Of a stretch of 36,554 bases of DNA, positions 6,529 through 14,718 are shown one piece after another (positions within the stretch are counted from its first letter, which is position 1; every line of letters begins with the position of its first letter). The stretch comes from Citrobacter braakii (GTDB lineage: Bacteria > Pseudomonadota > Gammaproteobacteria > Enterobacterales > Enterobacteriaceae). Under the pieces are notes generated by a model. It was not told the origin of the DNA. It made no database searches and saw only the letters and a program-made list of their open reading frames with translations. Where the stretch lies: contig NZ_NAEW01000026.1 in assembly GCF_002075345.1 (NCBI RefSeq), positions 1 to 36,554 of the forward strand, written 5' to 3'. The translations under genes and the position numbers were made by a program.

Positions 6529-7900
6529 ATGCCTGAACTCGCGGTTGCGTAATACGTAAACCACTCACAATTGCTGCCAGCGAGGCCAGAATGCCTGCGG
6601 TTATCAGCGAGACGTGCGTTCCACTGTCGCCAAACTGGTTTAGCATCAGCGCGACCAGCGCGGCCCCGGTACTCTGACCCAGCAAGCGCGCCGTCCCCAG
6701 CATACCGCTCGCCCCACCGCTGCGTTCACGCGGCGCGGAGGTGATGATGGTGTGATTATTTGGGGACTGGAACAAGCCAAAGCCCGCGCCGCACAGAATC
6801 ATCGGCCAGATGATATTAAAATCGGAGGGGGAAACGGGCAGCAGCACCAGCGAAAACAACCCGCTGGCCATCAACGCCATGCCCAGTACGCCCAACAGCC
6901 CGGCGTGAACGCGTTCAATCAGATATCCCGCCAGCGGCGCCATCACCATGGTTGCCAGCGGCCATGGCGTCAACAGCAGGCCTGTTTCGACCTCGCTGCG
7001 TCCGAGCACCGTTTGCATAAAGAAGGGCAGGGAAACCAATGCCAGCATTTGTGCGCAGAATGAACATATCGAGGTACAAATCGAGAGTGAAAACAGTGGA
7101 ATGCGTAACAGGTCAACCGGCAGTAACGGCACCTCCAGCGCGAGCTGGCGTCGGATAAAGAAAAAACCCACCACCATAAGCGCCACAAGCTCGGCACCAA
7201 TCAGTTTTAGCGACTGTCCTTGTGCAAAGCCGCTGAGCGCCGTAATTAACAAGCCAAACGTTAAGGCATTCATTACCGCACTGGGCAGGTCAAAGCGTGG
7301 TTTAGTGCCGCGGGACGCATTGGCTGGCAAAAAACGCATCGCCAGCAACAGGGCGACTATTCCCAGCGGGACGTTAATCAGAAACAGCCATTTCCAGGAG
7401 GCAATAGAAAGAATAGCTGCGGCAATGGTCGGACCCGCAGCCGAGGAGACCGCGACGATAAAGGAGTTAATCCCCATCCCTCGCCCGAGCTGACGCTGGG
7501 GATAAATAAGTCGGATCAATGCCGTATTCACGCTCATTAGCGCCGCACCGCCAAAACCCTGGGCGACGCGAGCCAGCGTCAGCATGTGCAACGAATCTGA
7601 CAAGGCACAAAATAGCGATGCAAGCAGGAACACGACCAGGCCACACTTATAAATGCGCCGGTAACCGAACATATCGCCTAAAAAAGAGAGGGACAGGAGC
7701 GAAACGACGATCGCGATTTGATAGGCGTTTACAATCCAGATTGAGCTGGCAGGTGAGGCCTGAAGATCGGCGGCGATAGTTGGCAGGGCCACGTTCGCTA
7801 TTGCACCGTCGAGTACTGCCATAGAAATGCCAATAACAATGGTTAAAATTGCGCCATATCGCTGGGGCAATGGCAGACCATCGGCCTGAATTTTTTCCAT
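6527..7900 (-). CDS. yebQ: MFS drug-efflux-type transporter YebQ (DHA2 family)
   Basis: It has 457 residues, the same length I recall for E. coli YebQ. The N-terminus IVIGISMAVLDGAIANVALP is motif D1 of the 14-helix DHA2 drug:proton antiporters, and FLGDMFGYRRIYKCGL is the loop 2-3 motif. About 14 hydrophobic segments are spread over the protein, which places it in the inner membrane as a proton-driven exporter. Its substrate is not established. It is divergent from kdgR across 174 bases, as in E. coli. In K-12 htpX lies on its other side, but here icd does. The stop codon is shared with the T tract of the icd terminator. The gene looks intact. Confidence 0.92.
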   Translation of the reverse strand: MEKIQADGLPLPQRYGAILTIVIGISMAVLDGAIANVALPTIAADLQASPASSIWIVNAYQIAIVVSLLSLSFLGDMFGYRRIYKCGLVVFLLASLFCALSDSLHMLTLARVAQGFGGAALMSVNTALIRLIYPQRQLGRGMGINSFIVAVSSAAGPTIAAAILSIASWKWLFLINVPLGIVALLLAMRFLPANASRGTKPRFDLPSAVMNALTFGLLITALSGFAQGQSLKLIGAELVALMVVGFFFIRRQLALEVPLLPVDLLRIPLFSLSICTSICSFCAQMLALVSLPFFMQTVLGRSEVETGLLLTPWPLATMVMAPLAGYLIERVHAGLLGVLGMALMASGLFSLVLLPVSPSDFNIIWPMILCGAGFGLFQSPNNHTIITSAPRERSGGASGMLGTARLLGQSTGAALVALMLNQFGDSGTHVSLITAGILASLAAIVSGLRITQPRVQA

Positions 7901-8027
7901 AGAAAGTCGATATTTGTGGAATTTATGATGAGAGTAATAATTTTAGCATTGATATTCAGGTGTTAGGTCGCAGATTTGTAACTAAGTGAGCAAAGAGCGA
8001 TTGCGAGGGTTGGTACGTGAAATTATA

Positions 8028-8051
8028 ATAAAAACCGGTTCTGATTTTTAT
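8028..8051. promoter_or_regulatory. Near-palindrome upstream of kdgR (candidate operator)
   Basis: ATAAAAA (8028-8034) and TTTTTAT (8045-8051) flank CCGGTTCTGA, forming a 24-bp near-palindrome 24 bases before the kdgR start in the yebQ-kdgR divergent region. IclR-family proteins bind such dyads. Autoregulation by KdgR is inferred only from position and symmetry. Confidence 0.35.
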
Positions 8052-8074
8052 AAAACACTCGAAAGGGGTGATAA

Positions 8075-8866
8075 ATGGCAATCGCAGATCTGGATAAGCA
8101 ACCCGATTCTGTATCTTCCGTGCTGAAAGTTTTTGGCATTCTGCAGGCGCTGGGTGAAGAGCGCGAAATTGGTATTACCGAGTTGTCGCAACGCGTCATG
8201 ATGTCGAAAAGCACCGTTTATCGCTTTTTGCAGACCATGAAAACGCTGGGTTATGTGGCACAGGAAGGGGAGTCTGAGAAATACTCACTGACCCTGAAAT
8301 TATTCGAGCTGGGCGCGCGCGCGTTGCAAAACGTCGATCTTATCCGTAGCGCTGACATTCAGATGCGCGAACTTTCGCGCCTGACCAAAGAGACAGTACA
8401 CCTCGGTGCGCTGGATGAAGACAGCATCGTCTACATTCACAAAATCGACTCTATGTACAATCTGCGCATGTATTCCCGCGTTGGTCGTCGTAATCCGCTG
8501 TACAGTACGGCTATCGGTAAAGTTCTGCTGGCATGGCGTGACCGCGATGAAGTGAAGCAGATTCTGGATGGCATTGAGTACAAACGCAGCACCGATCGTA
8601 CCATTACGAATACTGATGAATTACTGCTACTGCTGGATAAAGTACGTGAGCAGGGTTACGGCGAAGATAACGAAGAACAGGAAGAAGGCCTGCGCTGCAT
8701 CGGCGTACCGGTGTTTGACCGTTTCGGCGTGGTTATTGCGGGGTTGAGTATTTCATTCCCAACGCTGCGTTTCTCAGAAGAGCGTTTACACGAGTATGTG
8801 GCAATGCTGCATACGGCAGCGAGCAAGATTTCAGAACAAATGGGCTATAACGACTATCCGTTCTAA
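8075..8866 (+). CDS. kdgR: IclR-family transcriptional repressor KdgR
   Basis: At 263 residues it matches E. coli KdgR in length. Residues about 12-75 form the winged helix-turn-helix (SVSSVLKVFGILQAL, ITELSQRVMMSKSTVYRFLQ). The remainder is the IclR effector domain (HLGALDEDSIVYIHKID, LYSTAIGKVLLAW, GLRCIGVPVFDRFG). KdgR represses genes for uptake and breakdown of 2-keto-3-deoxygluconate, the product of pectin and hexuronate breakdown, and releases DNA on binding it. The ribosome site is GAAAGGGG at 8060-8067. It is single-cistron, closed by a strong terminator at 8887-8922. The same neighbours (yebQ, yobH) are found in E. coli. Confidence 0.95.
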   Translation: MAIADLDKQPDSVSSVLKVFGILQALGEEREIGITELSQRVMMSKSTVYRFLQTMKTLGYVAQEGESEKYSLTLKLFELGARALQNVDLIRSADIQMRELSRLTKETVHLGALDEDSIVYIHKIDSMYNLRMYSRVGRRNPLYSTAIGKVLLAWRDRDEVKQILDGIEYKRSTDRTITNTDELLLLLDKVREQGYGEDNEEQEEGLRCIGVPVFDRFGVVIAGLSISFPTLRFSEERLHEYVAMLHTAASKISEQMGYNDYPF

Positions 8867-8886
8867 TCTGACGTAATCGCGAATGT

Positions 8887-8922
8887 AAAAAACCCCAGGT
8901 ATTTTGTACCTGGGGTTTTTTA
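8887..8922. terminator. Bidirectional terminator between kdgR and yobH
   Basis: An A run, then AACCCCAGGTA (8891-8901), a TTTTG loop, and TACCTGGGGTT (8907-8917), then a T run. It is an A/T-flanked perfect stem placed between two convergent genes, so it can serve both. Confidence 0.92.
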
Positions 8923-8978
8923 TGAACAGTCATAACGTTACCTGGCGTAAATAACGTATCGAATGTAATGTTGCATTA

Positions 8979-9218
8979 TTAGCCGTTATCGATAATGACC
9001 GTGCTTTTCCTTAACAGGGGACAATCCGACAGGCCAATGATACCGCTACTGGTGTGGACGTACTGTGCCGTGCTGGTTCCACGGGCAGTCAGATATTGGC
9101 ATTGCAGACCCAGACCGGCAGCATTCTCCTTACTTCCAATCAAAATTCCATAGCCGCTCAATAATAAACCGATCCAAACCAGAGCTAACAACACAATAGC
9201 GCGGATAATCAGACGCAT
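8979..9218 (-). CDS. yobH: YobH, small membrane-anchored protein of unknown function
   Basis: This is a 79-residue protein. Residues about 3-27 (LIIRAIVLLALVWIGLLLSG) form an uncleaved signal or membrane anchor, leaving about 50 residues on the periplasmic side with two cysteines (LQCQY and LSDCPLL) that could form a disulfide. E. coli YobH is the same length and in the same place, between kdgR and mgrB. It is divergent from mgrB. Its function is unknown. No duplicated or broken parts are visible. Confidence 0.85.
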   Translation of the reverse strand: MRLIIRAIVLLALVWIGLLLSGYGILIGSKENAAGLGLQCQYLTARGTSTAQYVHTSSGIIGLSDCPLLRKSTVIIDNG

Positions 9219-9310
9219 TACAACCTCTTATCTTTTCTCATTGTTATTAGATTAGCCTGTACACGGTATGAAACAAGTCAATCATTCCTAAAAAGATTGA
9301 ATGCCTATAC

Positions 9311-9343
9311 AGTTAACTCTGGGTTTAGGTAACGCATGATAAT
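9311..9343 (+). promoter_or_regulatory. PhoP box and -10 element of the mgrB promoter
   Basis: AGTTAA (9311-9316) and GGTTTA (9322-9327) are separated by 5 bases, matching the PhoP direct repeat. GATAAT at 9338-9343 is a good -10 placed 10 bases further on, the spacing usual for PhoP-activated promoters that lack a -35. In E. coli and Salmonella mgrB is a strong PhoP target. Confidence 0.75.
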
Positions 9344-9382
9344 TTATAGACATAAGATGTGGAGTTGAAGAGTGGAGCTGGA

Positions 9383-9526
9383 GTGAAAAAAATTCGCTGG
9401 GTAGTGCTGATTGTTGTTGTACTGGTATGCATACTGATGTGGGCGCAGGTGTTCAACATCATGTGCGATCAGGACGTACAATTTTTCAGCGGTATTTGTG
9501 CCTTCAATAAATTTATTCCCTGGTAA
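9383..9526 (+). CDS. mgrB: MgrB, feedback inhibitor of the PhoQ sensor kinase
   Basis: The 47-residue protein begins with GTG at 9383 behind GGAGCTGGA. It has a short basic cytoplasmic end (KKIRW), one membrane helix (residues about 6-24), and a periplasmic tail ending NKFIPW. Residues known to matter are present: Trp20, Cys28 and Cys39, the pair that forms the redox-sensitive disulfide. MgrB binds PhoQ in the inner membrane and lowers its kinase output, closing a negative loop with PhoP, whose box lies upstream. It is intact. Loss of this gene is a well-known route to polymyxin resistance in several enterobacteria. Confidence 0.95.
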   Translation: MKKIRWVVLIVVVLVCILMWAQVFNIMCDQDVQFFSGICAFNKFIPW

Positions 9527-9600
9527 GCGCATTTTCGCAACAGTTGATTACCTTCTTGTGCGGCAGTGGTAAACTACGCTGTCTACATTGAGGTGGTAAA

Positions 9601-9885
9601 ATGAACGAAGTTTTGAATTCTGGCGCGTTGAGTTTTGCGCCTTTAGCGGTATCGGTGGTGGTTCTGATTGTTGGGCTTGTTCTTTGGTTTTTTATCAATC
9701 GGGCAAGTTCGCGTACTAACGAGCAGATTGAGCTGCTTGAGGCATTGTTAGATCAGCAAAAAAGACAGAACGCTTTGTTACGTCGCCTTTGCGAAGCTAA
9801 CGAACCCGAGAAAGCAGCAGAGCCTACTGCACTGCCCATTAAGGATGAAGACGATGACATCATCCGCCTGGTAGCTGAGCGGTAA
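9601..9885 (+). CDS. yebO: YebO, small single-pass membrane protein
   Basis: The protein has 94 residues. A membrane helix spans about residues 13-33 (LAVSVVVLIVGLVLWFFINR), followed by a charged, probably coiled-coil cytoplasmic part (NEQIELLEALLDQQKRQNALLRRL) and an acidic end with KDEDDDIIRL. The ribosome site GAGGTGG precedes the ATG. It lies 74 bases after mgrB on the same strand and may be partly co-transcribed. Synteny with E. coli is exact. Reports link YebO to PhoPQ-dependent expression, but its molecular function is not established. Confidence 0.88.
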   Translation: MNEVLNSGALSFAPLAVSVVVLIVGLVLWFFINRASSRTNEQIELLEALLDQQKRQNALLRRLCEANEPEKAAEPTALPIKDEDDDIIRLVAER

Positions 9886-10521
9886 AAAAGGTATGGCAGG
9901 ATGAGGAACGGCTGTTGTTGTTCTCAGTTGCTTCATCCTGTCGTCAGCGCGTCAGATTATTTTCTTCTGTCCCCGTCGTGTAATTGGCGGCCGGACAGTC
10001 ATCTATTCTCAGTATTTTCAGATGCTCCGACTAATTAATATCTTATCCCCAGTCTGATATAAATATAATCTTCCATACGTAAAAAATATGATTATGTCAT
10101 TTTTGTGATAACGATCGTTTTATTAACAGCGAAACGTTTCTCTTACTTTTTTTGTGCCTTGTCATCATTCTTTCATTATTTTGGTGCAAAACCAGAAGGC
10201 GGATCTCATTTTTACGCTTGTGACATTTTATGCATTACTAAGCATAAAAAATGATATCTGGCAGAACCCGTAACAGATAACCTGGAACAACTGAAGCTAT
10301 TGAGCTATGGTAGAAATATCCCGGCTATGGCGCAAGTCAGGCGGGGATAGGGGAGAGAGGCGAGAATATAATTCTACTCGACCTGGCGCATAACTGTGCA
10401 GTTGCTGTTTGATGGACGACGGGATTTGTGCGACCGATCGAGACACGTTTAAAAATGGCTTGCCATTATTAACGTTGTATGTGATAACACGTTTTGGGTT
10501 AAACGAGGTACAGTTCTGTTT
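9886..10521 (+). other. Long gene-free region: yebO 3' hairpin and yobF-cspC promoter/leader
   Basis: No gene is visible in 636 bases. Directly after yebO a long-range hairpin pairs CAGGATGA (9897-9904) with TCATCCTG (9933-9940), extended by flanking pairs. A second hairpin, TTTTATGC/GCATAAAA, is at 10226-10233 and 10242-10249 in very AT-rich DNA that probably holds the promoter. The following 270 bases, up to yobF, are conserved-looking and rich in purine runs (GGGGATAGGGGAGAGAGG), which suggests a structured 5' leader on the yobF-cspC mRNA. Confidence 0.5.
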
Positions 10522-10665
10522 ATGTGTGGCATTTTCAGTAAAGAAGTCCTGAGTAAACACGTTGACGTTGAATACCGCTTCTCTGCCGAACCTTATATTA
10601 GTGCCTCAAGCAGTAATGTCTCAGTTTTATCTATGTTATGCCCGCGGGCGAAGAAAATACTCTAA
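10522..10665 (+). CDS. yobF: YobF, small stress-induced protein
   Basis: The 47-residue frame starts [20 protein letters not shown] and ends CPRAKKIL. Length, sequence and place match E. coli YobF, which is upstream of cspC in the same operon and accumulates on heat and other stress. Its stop codon overlaps the AAGGA ribosome site of cspC, so translation of the two is probably coupled. The Met-Cys start resembles the exposed catalytic Cys of N-terminal nucleophile enzymes, but the protein is far too short for that. The molecular role is unknown. Confidence 0.9.
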   Translation: MCGIFSKEVLSKHVDVEYRFSAEPYISASSSNVSVLSMLCPRAKKIL

Positions 10666-10677
10666 GGAATTTTGCAA

Positions 10678-10887
10678 ATGGCAAAGATTAAAGGTCAAGT
10701 TAAGTGGTTCAACGAGTCTAAAGGTTTTGGTTTCATTACTCCGGCTGATGGCAGCAAAGACGTGTTCGTACACTTCTCCGCTATCCAGGGTAACGGCTTC
10801 AAAACTCTGGCTGAAGGCCAGAACGTTGAGTTCGAAATTCAGGACGGCCAGAAAGGTCCGGCTGCTGTTAACGTAACAGCTATCTGA
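10678..10887 (+). CDS. cspC: Cold-shock-family RNA-binding protein CspC
   Basis: The product is 69 residues from ATG at 10678. The in-frame TTG two codons earlier is not the start because the AAGGA site (10664-10668) is spaced for the ATG. It is a single five-stranded cold-shock domain with RNP1 KGFGFI and RNP2 VFVHF. The sequence [20 protein letters not shown] identifies CspC rather than CspA. CspC is constitutive at 37 degrees, melts RNA structure, acts as a transcription antiterminator and stabilises rpoS and other mRNAs. It is followed by a clear terminator at 10936-10959 and lies in an operon with yobF. Confidence 0.97.
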
Positions 10888-10935
10888 TCGACACCACTGA
10901 TTTGAAGCGCTTTTGCGCATCCATCTCAGATATAA

Positions 10936-10959
10936 AGCCTCGCTTATGCGGGGCTTTTT
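10936..10959 (+). terminator. cspC terminator
   Basis: AGCCTCGC (10936-10943), a TTAT loop, and GCGGGGCT (10948-10955, one U-G pair) are followed by a five-T run. It lies 49 bases after the cspC stop. Confidence 0.88.
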
Positions 10960-11106
10960 AATTCTAATTACGTCAAAATATTACTGAATGCCCATCCATT
11001 AGCGCTTTGTTGCAAAGGCGTGATGTTCGTAGCATAGTTTTCCCCGCTTTCTTGCGGCATTTCCCGTTAAATCAGACACCTGAAAAACTATCTTGTTGGA
11101 GTTCGG

Positions 11107-12849
11107 GTGAAAAAGAAAAAAGGCGATGCGCGCAATTTTACTCCCGTACGTTTTGCCCTGCTTTGTGTGGCAATATTATTGAGCCTTGGATTGCTGCTGG
11201 GGCGGGTTGCGTGGTTGCAAATTGTCACGCCGACGAATCTGGTAAAACAGGAAGACATGCGTTCCTTACGCGAGGTGTCCATCGCTTCGCCGCGCGGAAT
11301 GATAACCGACAGAGAAGGGCGACCGCTGGCGGTAAGCGTTCCGGTTAACGCCGTCTGGGCCGATCCGAAGACGATTATCAGCAAGGGTGGCGTTGGCTAT
11401 AACGAACGTTGGCAGGCGTTAGCGAAAACGCTGCATATTTCGCTCAGCACGCTGGCTGAACGCGTTAACAGCAATCCAGCCGGGCGGTTTATCTATCTGG
11501 CGCGCCAGATCTCTCCTCAGCAGGCAGAATGGGTCGATAAACTGGATCTGCCGGGAATCAACCTGCGTGAAGAGTCCCGCCGCTTTTATCCCGCCGGACA
11601 TGTTGCGGCCAATCTGATTGGTTTCACCAACATTGACGGTCAGGGGATTGAAGGGCTGGAGAAAAGCTTCAATAGCCAGTTGATGGGCAAACCCGGCTCC
11701 CGCCTGGTACGGAAAGACAAATTTGGCCATGTCATCGAAAATATCACGGAAGTGATGCCGGTGCCGGCGCATGAATTACAGCTCAGCATTGATGAGCGCT
11801 TGCAGACGGTTACTGAAGACGCGCTGGACAATGCCGTGACATGGAATAAAGCGGAATCAGGGGCCGCAGTGCTGGTCAACATTGCCACCGGCGAAATACT
11901 CTCCATGGCAAGCTTTCCCGATTTCAATCCCAATAACCGTGATGGCGCGGTACTGGATGATTTTCGTAATCGTGCAATTAGCGATACCTTTGAACCCGGT
12001 TCAACCGTAAAACCACTGGTGATTATGACCGCTCTGCAGCAGGGGATAGTACAGCCTGACAGCGTGATTGATACTCATCCTTTTATTGTTGATGGGCATC
12101 GCATCCGCGACGTCGGATTTTACCCGGAGCTATCGCTGACCGGGATCTTGCAGAAATCGAGCGATACCGGCGTGTCACACCTTTCGCTGGCGATGCCGGT
12201 ACAGAAATTACTGAATACCTATAAAAGCTTTGGCTTTGGCGATCCAACCGGACTGGGTTTAACCGGGGAAAGTCGCGGATTAATGCCTCAACGCCGCTAC
12301 TGGAGCGATCTGGACCGGGCAACCTTCGCATTTGGTTATGGATTAATGGTGACGCCGCTCCAGCTGGCGCATGTCTATGCCACCATCGGCAGTTTTGGTA
12401 TCTATCGACCCCTTTCTATTACGCGTATCGATCCGCCGGTAATCGGTACGCGAGTGATGCCGGAGGCGTTGGTTCACCAGGTTGAACATATGATGGAAAG
12501 CGTCGCGCTACCCGGCGGCGGGGGAACCAAGGCCGCGGTCAGAGATTATCGCGTCGCGGTTAAGACCGGAACGGCAAAGAAAATTGGCGAAGACGGCAAA
12601 TATGTCGATAAATATGTGGCCTATACGGCGGGCGTTGCGCCAGCAAGCGACCCAAAGTTCGCGCTGGTTGTGGTTATAAATAACCCGCAAAACGGTGCTT
12701 ATTATGGGGGGGCAGTCTCCGCGCCGGTATTCAGCCAGATAATGGGCGATGTCCTGCGTCTGGAAAACGTAAAGCCGGACGGAATGCCTCCCGGCTCCGA
12801 TCATCTGCTGGTAATGCACGGCAGCAACGTATCCTCGCCGTCGCTGTAA
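11107..12849 (+). CDS. Second FtsI-like division transpeptidase (PBP3sal-type penicillin-binding protein)
   Basis: The 580-residue class B PBP starts with GTG at 11107. It has a basic cytoplasmic tip (KKKKGD), one membrane anchor (about 14-36), a dimerisation domain with SPRGMITDREGRPLA, and a transpeptidase domain. Active-site motifs are S299-T-V-K302 in FEPGSTVKP and K486-T-G in AVKTGTAKK. The second motif reads S351-S-D353 where FtsI has SSN. The overall pattern (FGYGLMVTPLQLA, SVALPGGGG, AYTAGVAPAS) is that of FtsI, not PBP2. The essential ftsI lies in the dcw cluster elsewhere, so this is a paralogue. Salmonella carries such a gene, PBP3sal, at this cspC-rlmA position, active in septation at acidic pH. 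E. coli lacks it. The same role is inferred here. Confidence 0.87.
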   Translation: MKKKKGDARNFTPVRFALLCVAILLSLGLLLGRVAWLQIVTPTNLVKQEDMRSLREVSIASPRGMITDREGRPLAVSVPVNAVWADPKTIISKGGVGYNERWQALAKTLHISLSTLAERVNSNPAGRFIYLARQISPQQAEWVDKLDLPGINLREESRRFYPAGHVAANLIGFTNIDGQGIEGLEKSFNSQLMGKPGSRLVRKDKFGHVIENITEVMPVPAHELQLSIDERLQTVTEDALDNAVTWNKAESGAAVLVNIATGEILSMASFPDFNPNNRDGAVLDDFRNRAISDTFEPGSTVKPLVIMTALQQGIVQPDSVIDTHPFIVDGHRIRDVGFYPELSLTGILQKSSDTGVSHLSLAMPVQKLLNTYKSFGFGDPTGLGLTGESRGLMPQRRYWSDLDRATFAFGYGLMVTPLQLAHVYATIGSFGIYRPLSITRIDPPVIGTRVMPEALVHQVEHMMESVALPGGGGTKAAVRDYRVAVKTGTAKKIGEDGKYVDKYVAYTAGVAPASDPKFALVVVINNPQNGAYYGGAVSAPVFSQIMGDVLRLENVKPDGMPPGSDHLLVMHGSNVSSPSL

Positions 12850-12860
12850 GTTATTTTCCC

Positions 12861-12890
12861 AGGGCGCAATTCGCGTTACACTTGCGCCCT
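12861..12890 (+). terminator. Hairpin between the PBP gene and rlmA
   Basis: AGGGCGCA (12861-12868) and TGCGCCCT (12883-12890) form an 8-bp perfect stem with a 14-base loop. It is followed by TAAGTC rather than a T run, so it is at best a weak terminator or mRNA 3'-end stabiliser. Confidence 0.45.
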
Positions 12891-12912
12891 TAAGTCACCT
12901 GCCGGAGTTGTC

Positions 12913-13722
12913 ATGTCGTTTTCCTGTCCTCTTTGCCACCAGGCTCTTACTCAAGCGAATAACAGTTTTGTCTGCCCTGGGCGGCACCAGTTTGACGTGG
13001 CGAAAGAAGGGTATGTCAACTTACTGCCGGTTCAGCACAAACGGTCGCGCGATCCGGGTGATAGCGCGGAGATGATGCAGGCGCGCCGGGCATTTCTCGA
13101 TGCCGGACACTATCAGCCGCTGCGCGAAGCAATTGTGGATGCGCTCACCCAGAGGTTGAGTTCAGAAGATGCGGCGATCCTGGATATTGGCTGTGGGGAA
13201 GGGTATTACACCCATGCGTTTGCCGATGCGCTGACGGGCTGTACAACCTTTGGTCTTGACGTTTCTAAAGTGGCGATTAAGGCCGCAGCCCGTCGTTATT
13301 CGCAGGTGACCTTTTGCGTTGCCTCCAGCCATCGCCTGCCGTTTGCCGACGAGTCAATGGATGCCATCATCCGGATCTACGCGCCCTGTAAAGCGCCGGA
13401 GCTGGCTCGCGTGGTCAAACCGGGTGGCTGGGTTATTACCGCCACGCCGGGTCCGCGTCATTTAATGGAGCTGAAAGGGCTGATTTATGATGAGGTGCGT
13501 TTGCATGCGCCACACACTGAGCAACTGGACGGTTTTGTTCTGCAAGAGAGTCTTGCGCTGGGGTATCAGATGCAGCTCAAAGGTAGCGAGGCCGTTGCGT
13601 TACTGCAAATGACGCCGTTCGCCTGGCGGGCAAAGCCGGAAGTGTGGGAAACGTTAGCCGGTAAAACGACGTTTGACTGCCAGACAGACTTTAGTATTCA
13701 TATCTGGCAGCGCCTGAATTAA
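12913..13722 (+). CDS. rlmA: 23S rRNA (guanine745-N1)-methyltransferase RlmA(I)
   Basis: The protein has 269 residues. The N-terminal zinc site uses Cys5, Cys8, Cys21 and His25 (CPLCHQ and CPGRHQ). The following [20 protein letters not shown] is the family signature. The SAM-binding Rossmann fold begins at [14 protein letters not shown] with FGLDVSKVA as the acidic loop. The enzyme methylates G745 in helix 35 of 23S rRNA, in the cytoplasm. It keeps the E. coli order with mntP, and the two genes converge with stops sharing the TTAA at 13719-13722. It may share transcription with the PBP gene, 63 bases upstream. Confidence 0.96.
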   Translation: MSFSCPLCHQALTQANNSFVCPGRHQFDVAKEGYVNLLPVQHKRSRDPGDSAEMMQARRAFLDAGHYQPLREAIVDALTQRLSSEDAAILDIGCGEGYYTHAFADALTGCTTFGLDVSKVAIKAAARRYSQVTFCVASSHRLPFADESMDAIIRIYAPCKAPELARVVKPGGWVITATPGPRHLMELKGLIYDEVRLHAPHTEQLDGFVLQESLALGYQMQLKGSEAVALLQMTPFAWRAKPEVWETLAGKTTFDCQTDFSIHIWQRLN

Positions 13723-14285
13723 CCGTGGAAGTGTGCCCAGAGGATCTGGGCGCCAATACCTATCAGTACCACCCCGCCCAAAATTTCAGCTCGCTTGCCC
13801 AGCATCGGGCCAATGAAACGACCGATCATCATGCCGAGCGTAGACATAATCAACGTGGCGCAGCCGATGGCCAGCGCTGTGGCAATAATGTTGACCTGCA
13901 GGAAAGCCAGACCCACCCCGACGGCCATTGCGTCGAGACTGGTTGCAATGGCAGTGGTGACCAGCAGCCAGAAGCCATGGCGGCGCTGTGGCTCTTCATC
14001 TTCATCCCCGTCGTCGCGAAAGCCTTCTATTATCATTCGTCCGCCTAAAAAGATCAGCAGAATGAAGGCGATCCAATGGTTCCACTCCAGTACAAATTTG
14101 CTGGCGAGCATACCCATGCCCCAGCCAATGAGCGGCGTAAGCGTTTCAACGGCGCCGAAAATAAGGCCGGTGCGCAGTGCTTCAGAAAATTTGGGTTTAT
14201 GCAGGGTGGCGCCTTTGCCAATTGATGCAGCGAAAGCATCCATCGACATGCCGAAAGCAAGAAGAACAGTAGCGGTGAGATTCAT
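13719..14285 (-). CDS. mntP: Manganese exporter MntP
   Basis: I choose the ATG at 14283-14285 ([20 protein letters not shown]), giving 188 residues as in E. coli. The longer frame reaching 14339 would run into the riboswitch leader. Six hydrophobic segments form two repeats of three. Each repeat has the family's conserved acidic motif, [14 protein letters not shown] and [13 protein letters not shown], where the Asp residues are needed for Mn export. An acidic His-containing loop ([13 protein letters not shown]) lies between them. It is an inner-membrane protein that pumps out excess Mn(II). Control features upstream are a yybP-ykoY riboswitch, two MntR-type boxes and a Fur-like box. Confidence 0.96.
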   Translation of the reverse strand: MNLTATVLLAFGMSMDAFAASIGKGATLHKPKFSEALRTGLIFGAVETLTPLIGWGMGMLASKFVLEWNHWIAFILLIFLGGRMIIEGFRDDGDEDEEPQRRHGFWLLVTTAIATSLDAMAVGVGLAFLQVNIIATALAIGCATLIMSTLGMMIGRFIGPMLGKRAEILGGVVLIGIGAQILWAHFHG

Positions 14286-14389
14286 AACAGCGTCCTGACC
14301 GGGGTATCCATAACACACATCACTGCCCCCAGTAACCATGCATACAGGCTGGAATCACTGTAAATACAGCGCCATTCAGGTATGCATTG

Positions 14390-14515
14390 CAGTTGATGTG
14401 CCTATGGTCTCGCCTGACTGAACCTGTAAGATCAGTCCGTACGCGCCACGTTTTTCAACGAGTATGTTGACACGTACATTTCCGGAGTCTGGAAATCGGC
14501 TACTCCCCAACGACG
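14390..14515 (-). ncRNA. yybP-ykoY manganese riboswitch in the mntP leader
   Basis: Read on the minus strand, the conserved parts come in order: GGGGAGTAGCC (14498-14508), AACATACTCG (14458-14467), then AGGCGAGACC (14406-14415) followed by CATAGGCACATCAACTGC. These are the L1 and L3 metal-binding elements of the yybP-ykoY aptamer, which in E. coli lies before mntP and alx and raises expression when Mn(II) binds. About 105 bases remain between the aptamer and the mntP start as expression platform. The outer limits are estimates. Confidence 0.9.
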
Positions 14516-14581
14516 GGCGCAACCTTAACATATTTTGAGAATATAAAACAAGAAACGCAGAAATAATATTTGGCCTCTAAT

Positions 14582-14596
14582 TGAAAACGATTTTCA
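14582..14596. promoter_or_regulatory. Fur-like 7-1-7 palindrome upstream of the mntP riboswitch
   Basis: TGAAAAC-G-ATTTTCA is a 15-bp near-perfect palindrome with the 7-1-7 layout of Fur boxes (TGATAAT-G-ATTATCA). It lies about 70 bases upstream of the aptamer, where the promoter should be. The base match to the Fur consensus is partial. Confidence 0.4.
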
Positions 14597-14650
14597 TTTA
14601 GATTTATTTATAAATAAAACGTTAAAATAAATAACATTATGAGCGGTGGG

Positions 14651-14670
14651 ATATAGCCTTAGCTATGTTT
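14651..14670. promoter_or_regulatory. MntR-type box 1 upstream of mntP
   Basis: ATATAGCCTTAGCTATGTTT, read on the other strand, gives AAACATAGCTAAGGCTATAT. That is close to the E. coli MntR dyad AAACATAGC-N4-GCTATGTTT. It lies upstream of the mntP promoter region, as expected for the activating role MntR has at mntP. Confidence 0.72.
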
Positions 14671-14691
14671 GTTTTTGAATGGATATATAAA

Positions 14692-14713
14692 AAACATAGT
14701 TCAGGCTATATTT
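14692..14713. promoter_or_regulatory. MntR-type box 2 upstream of mntP
   Basis: AAACATAGT (14692-14700), a TCAG spacer, and GCTATATTT (14705-14713) form a second dyad of the MntR type, 41 bases from box 1 (about four helical turns). It directly follows the yobD stop codon on the upstream side of mntP. Confidence 0.7.
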
Positions 14714-14718
14714 GTAAC

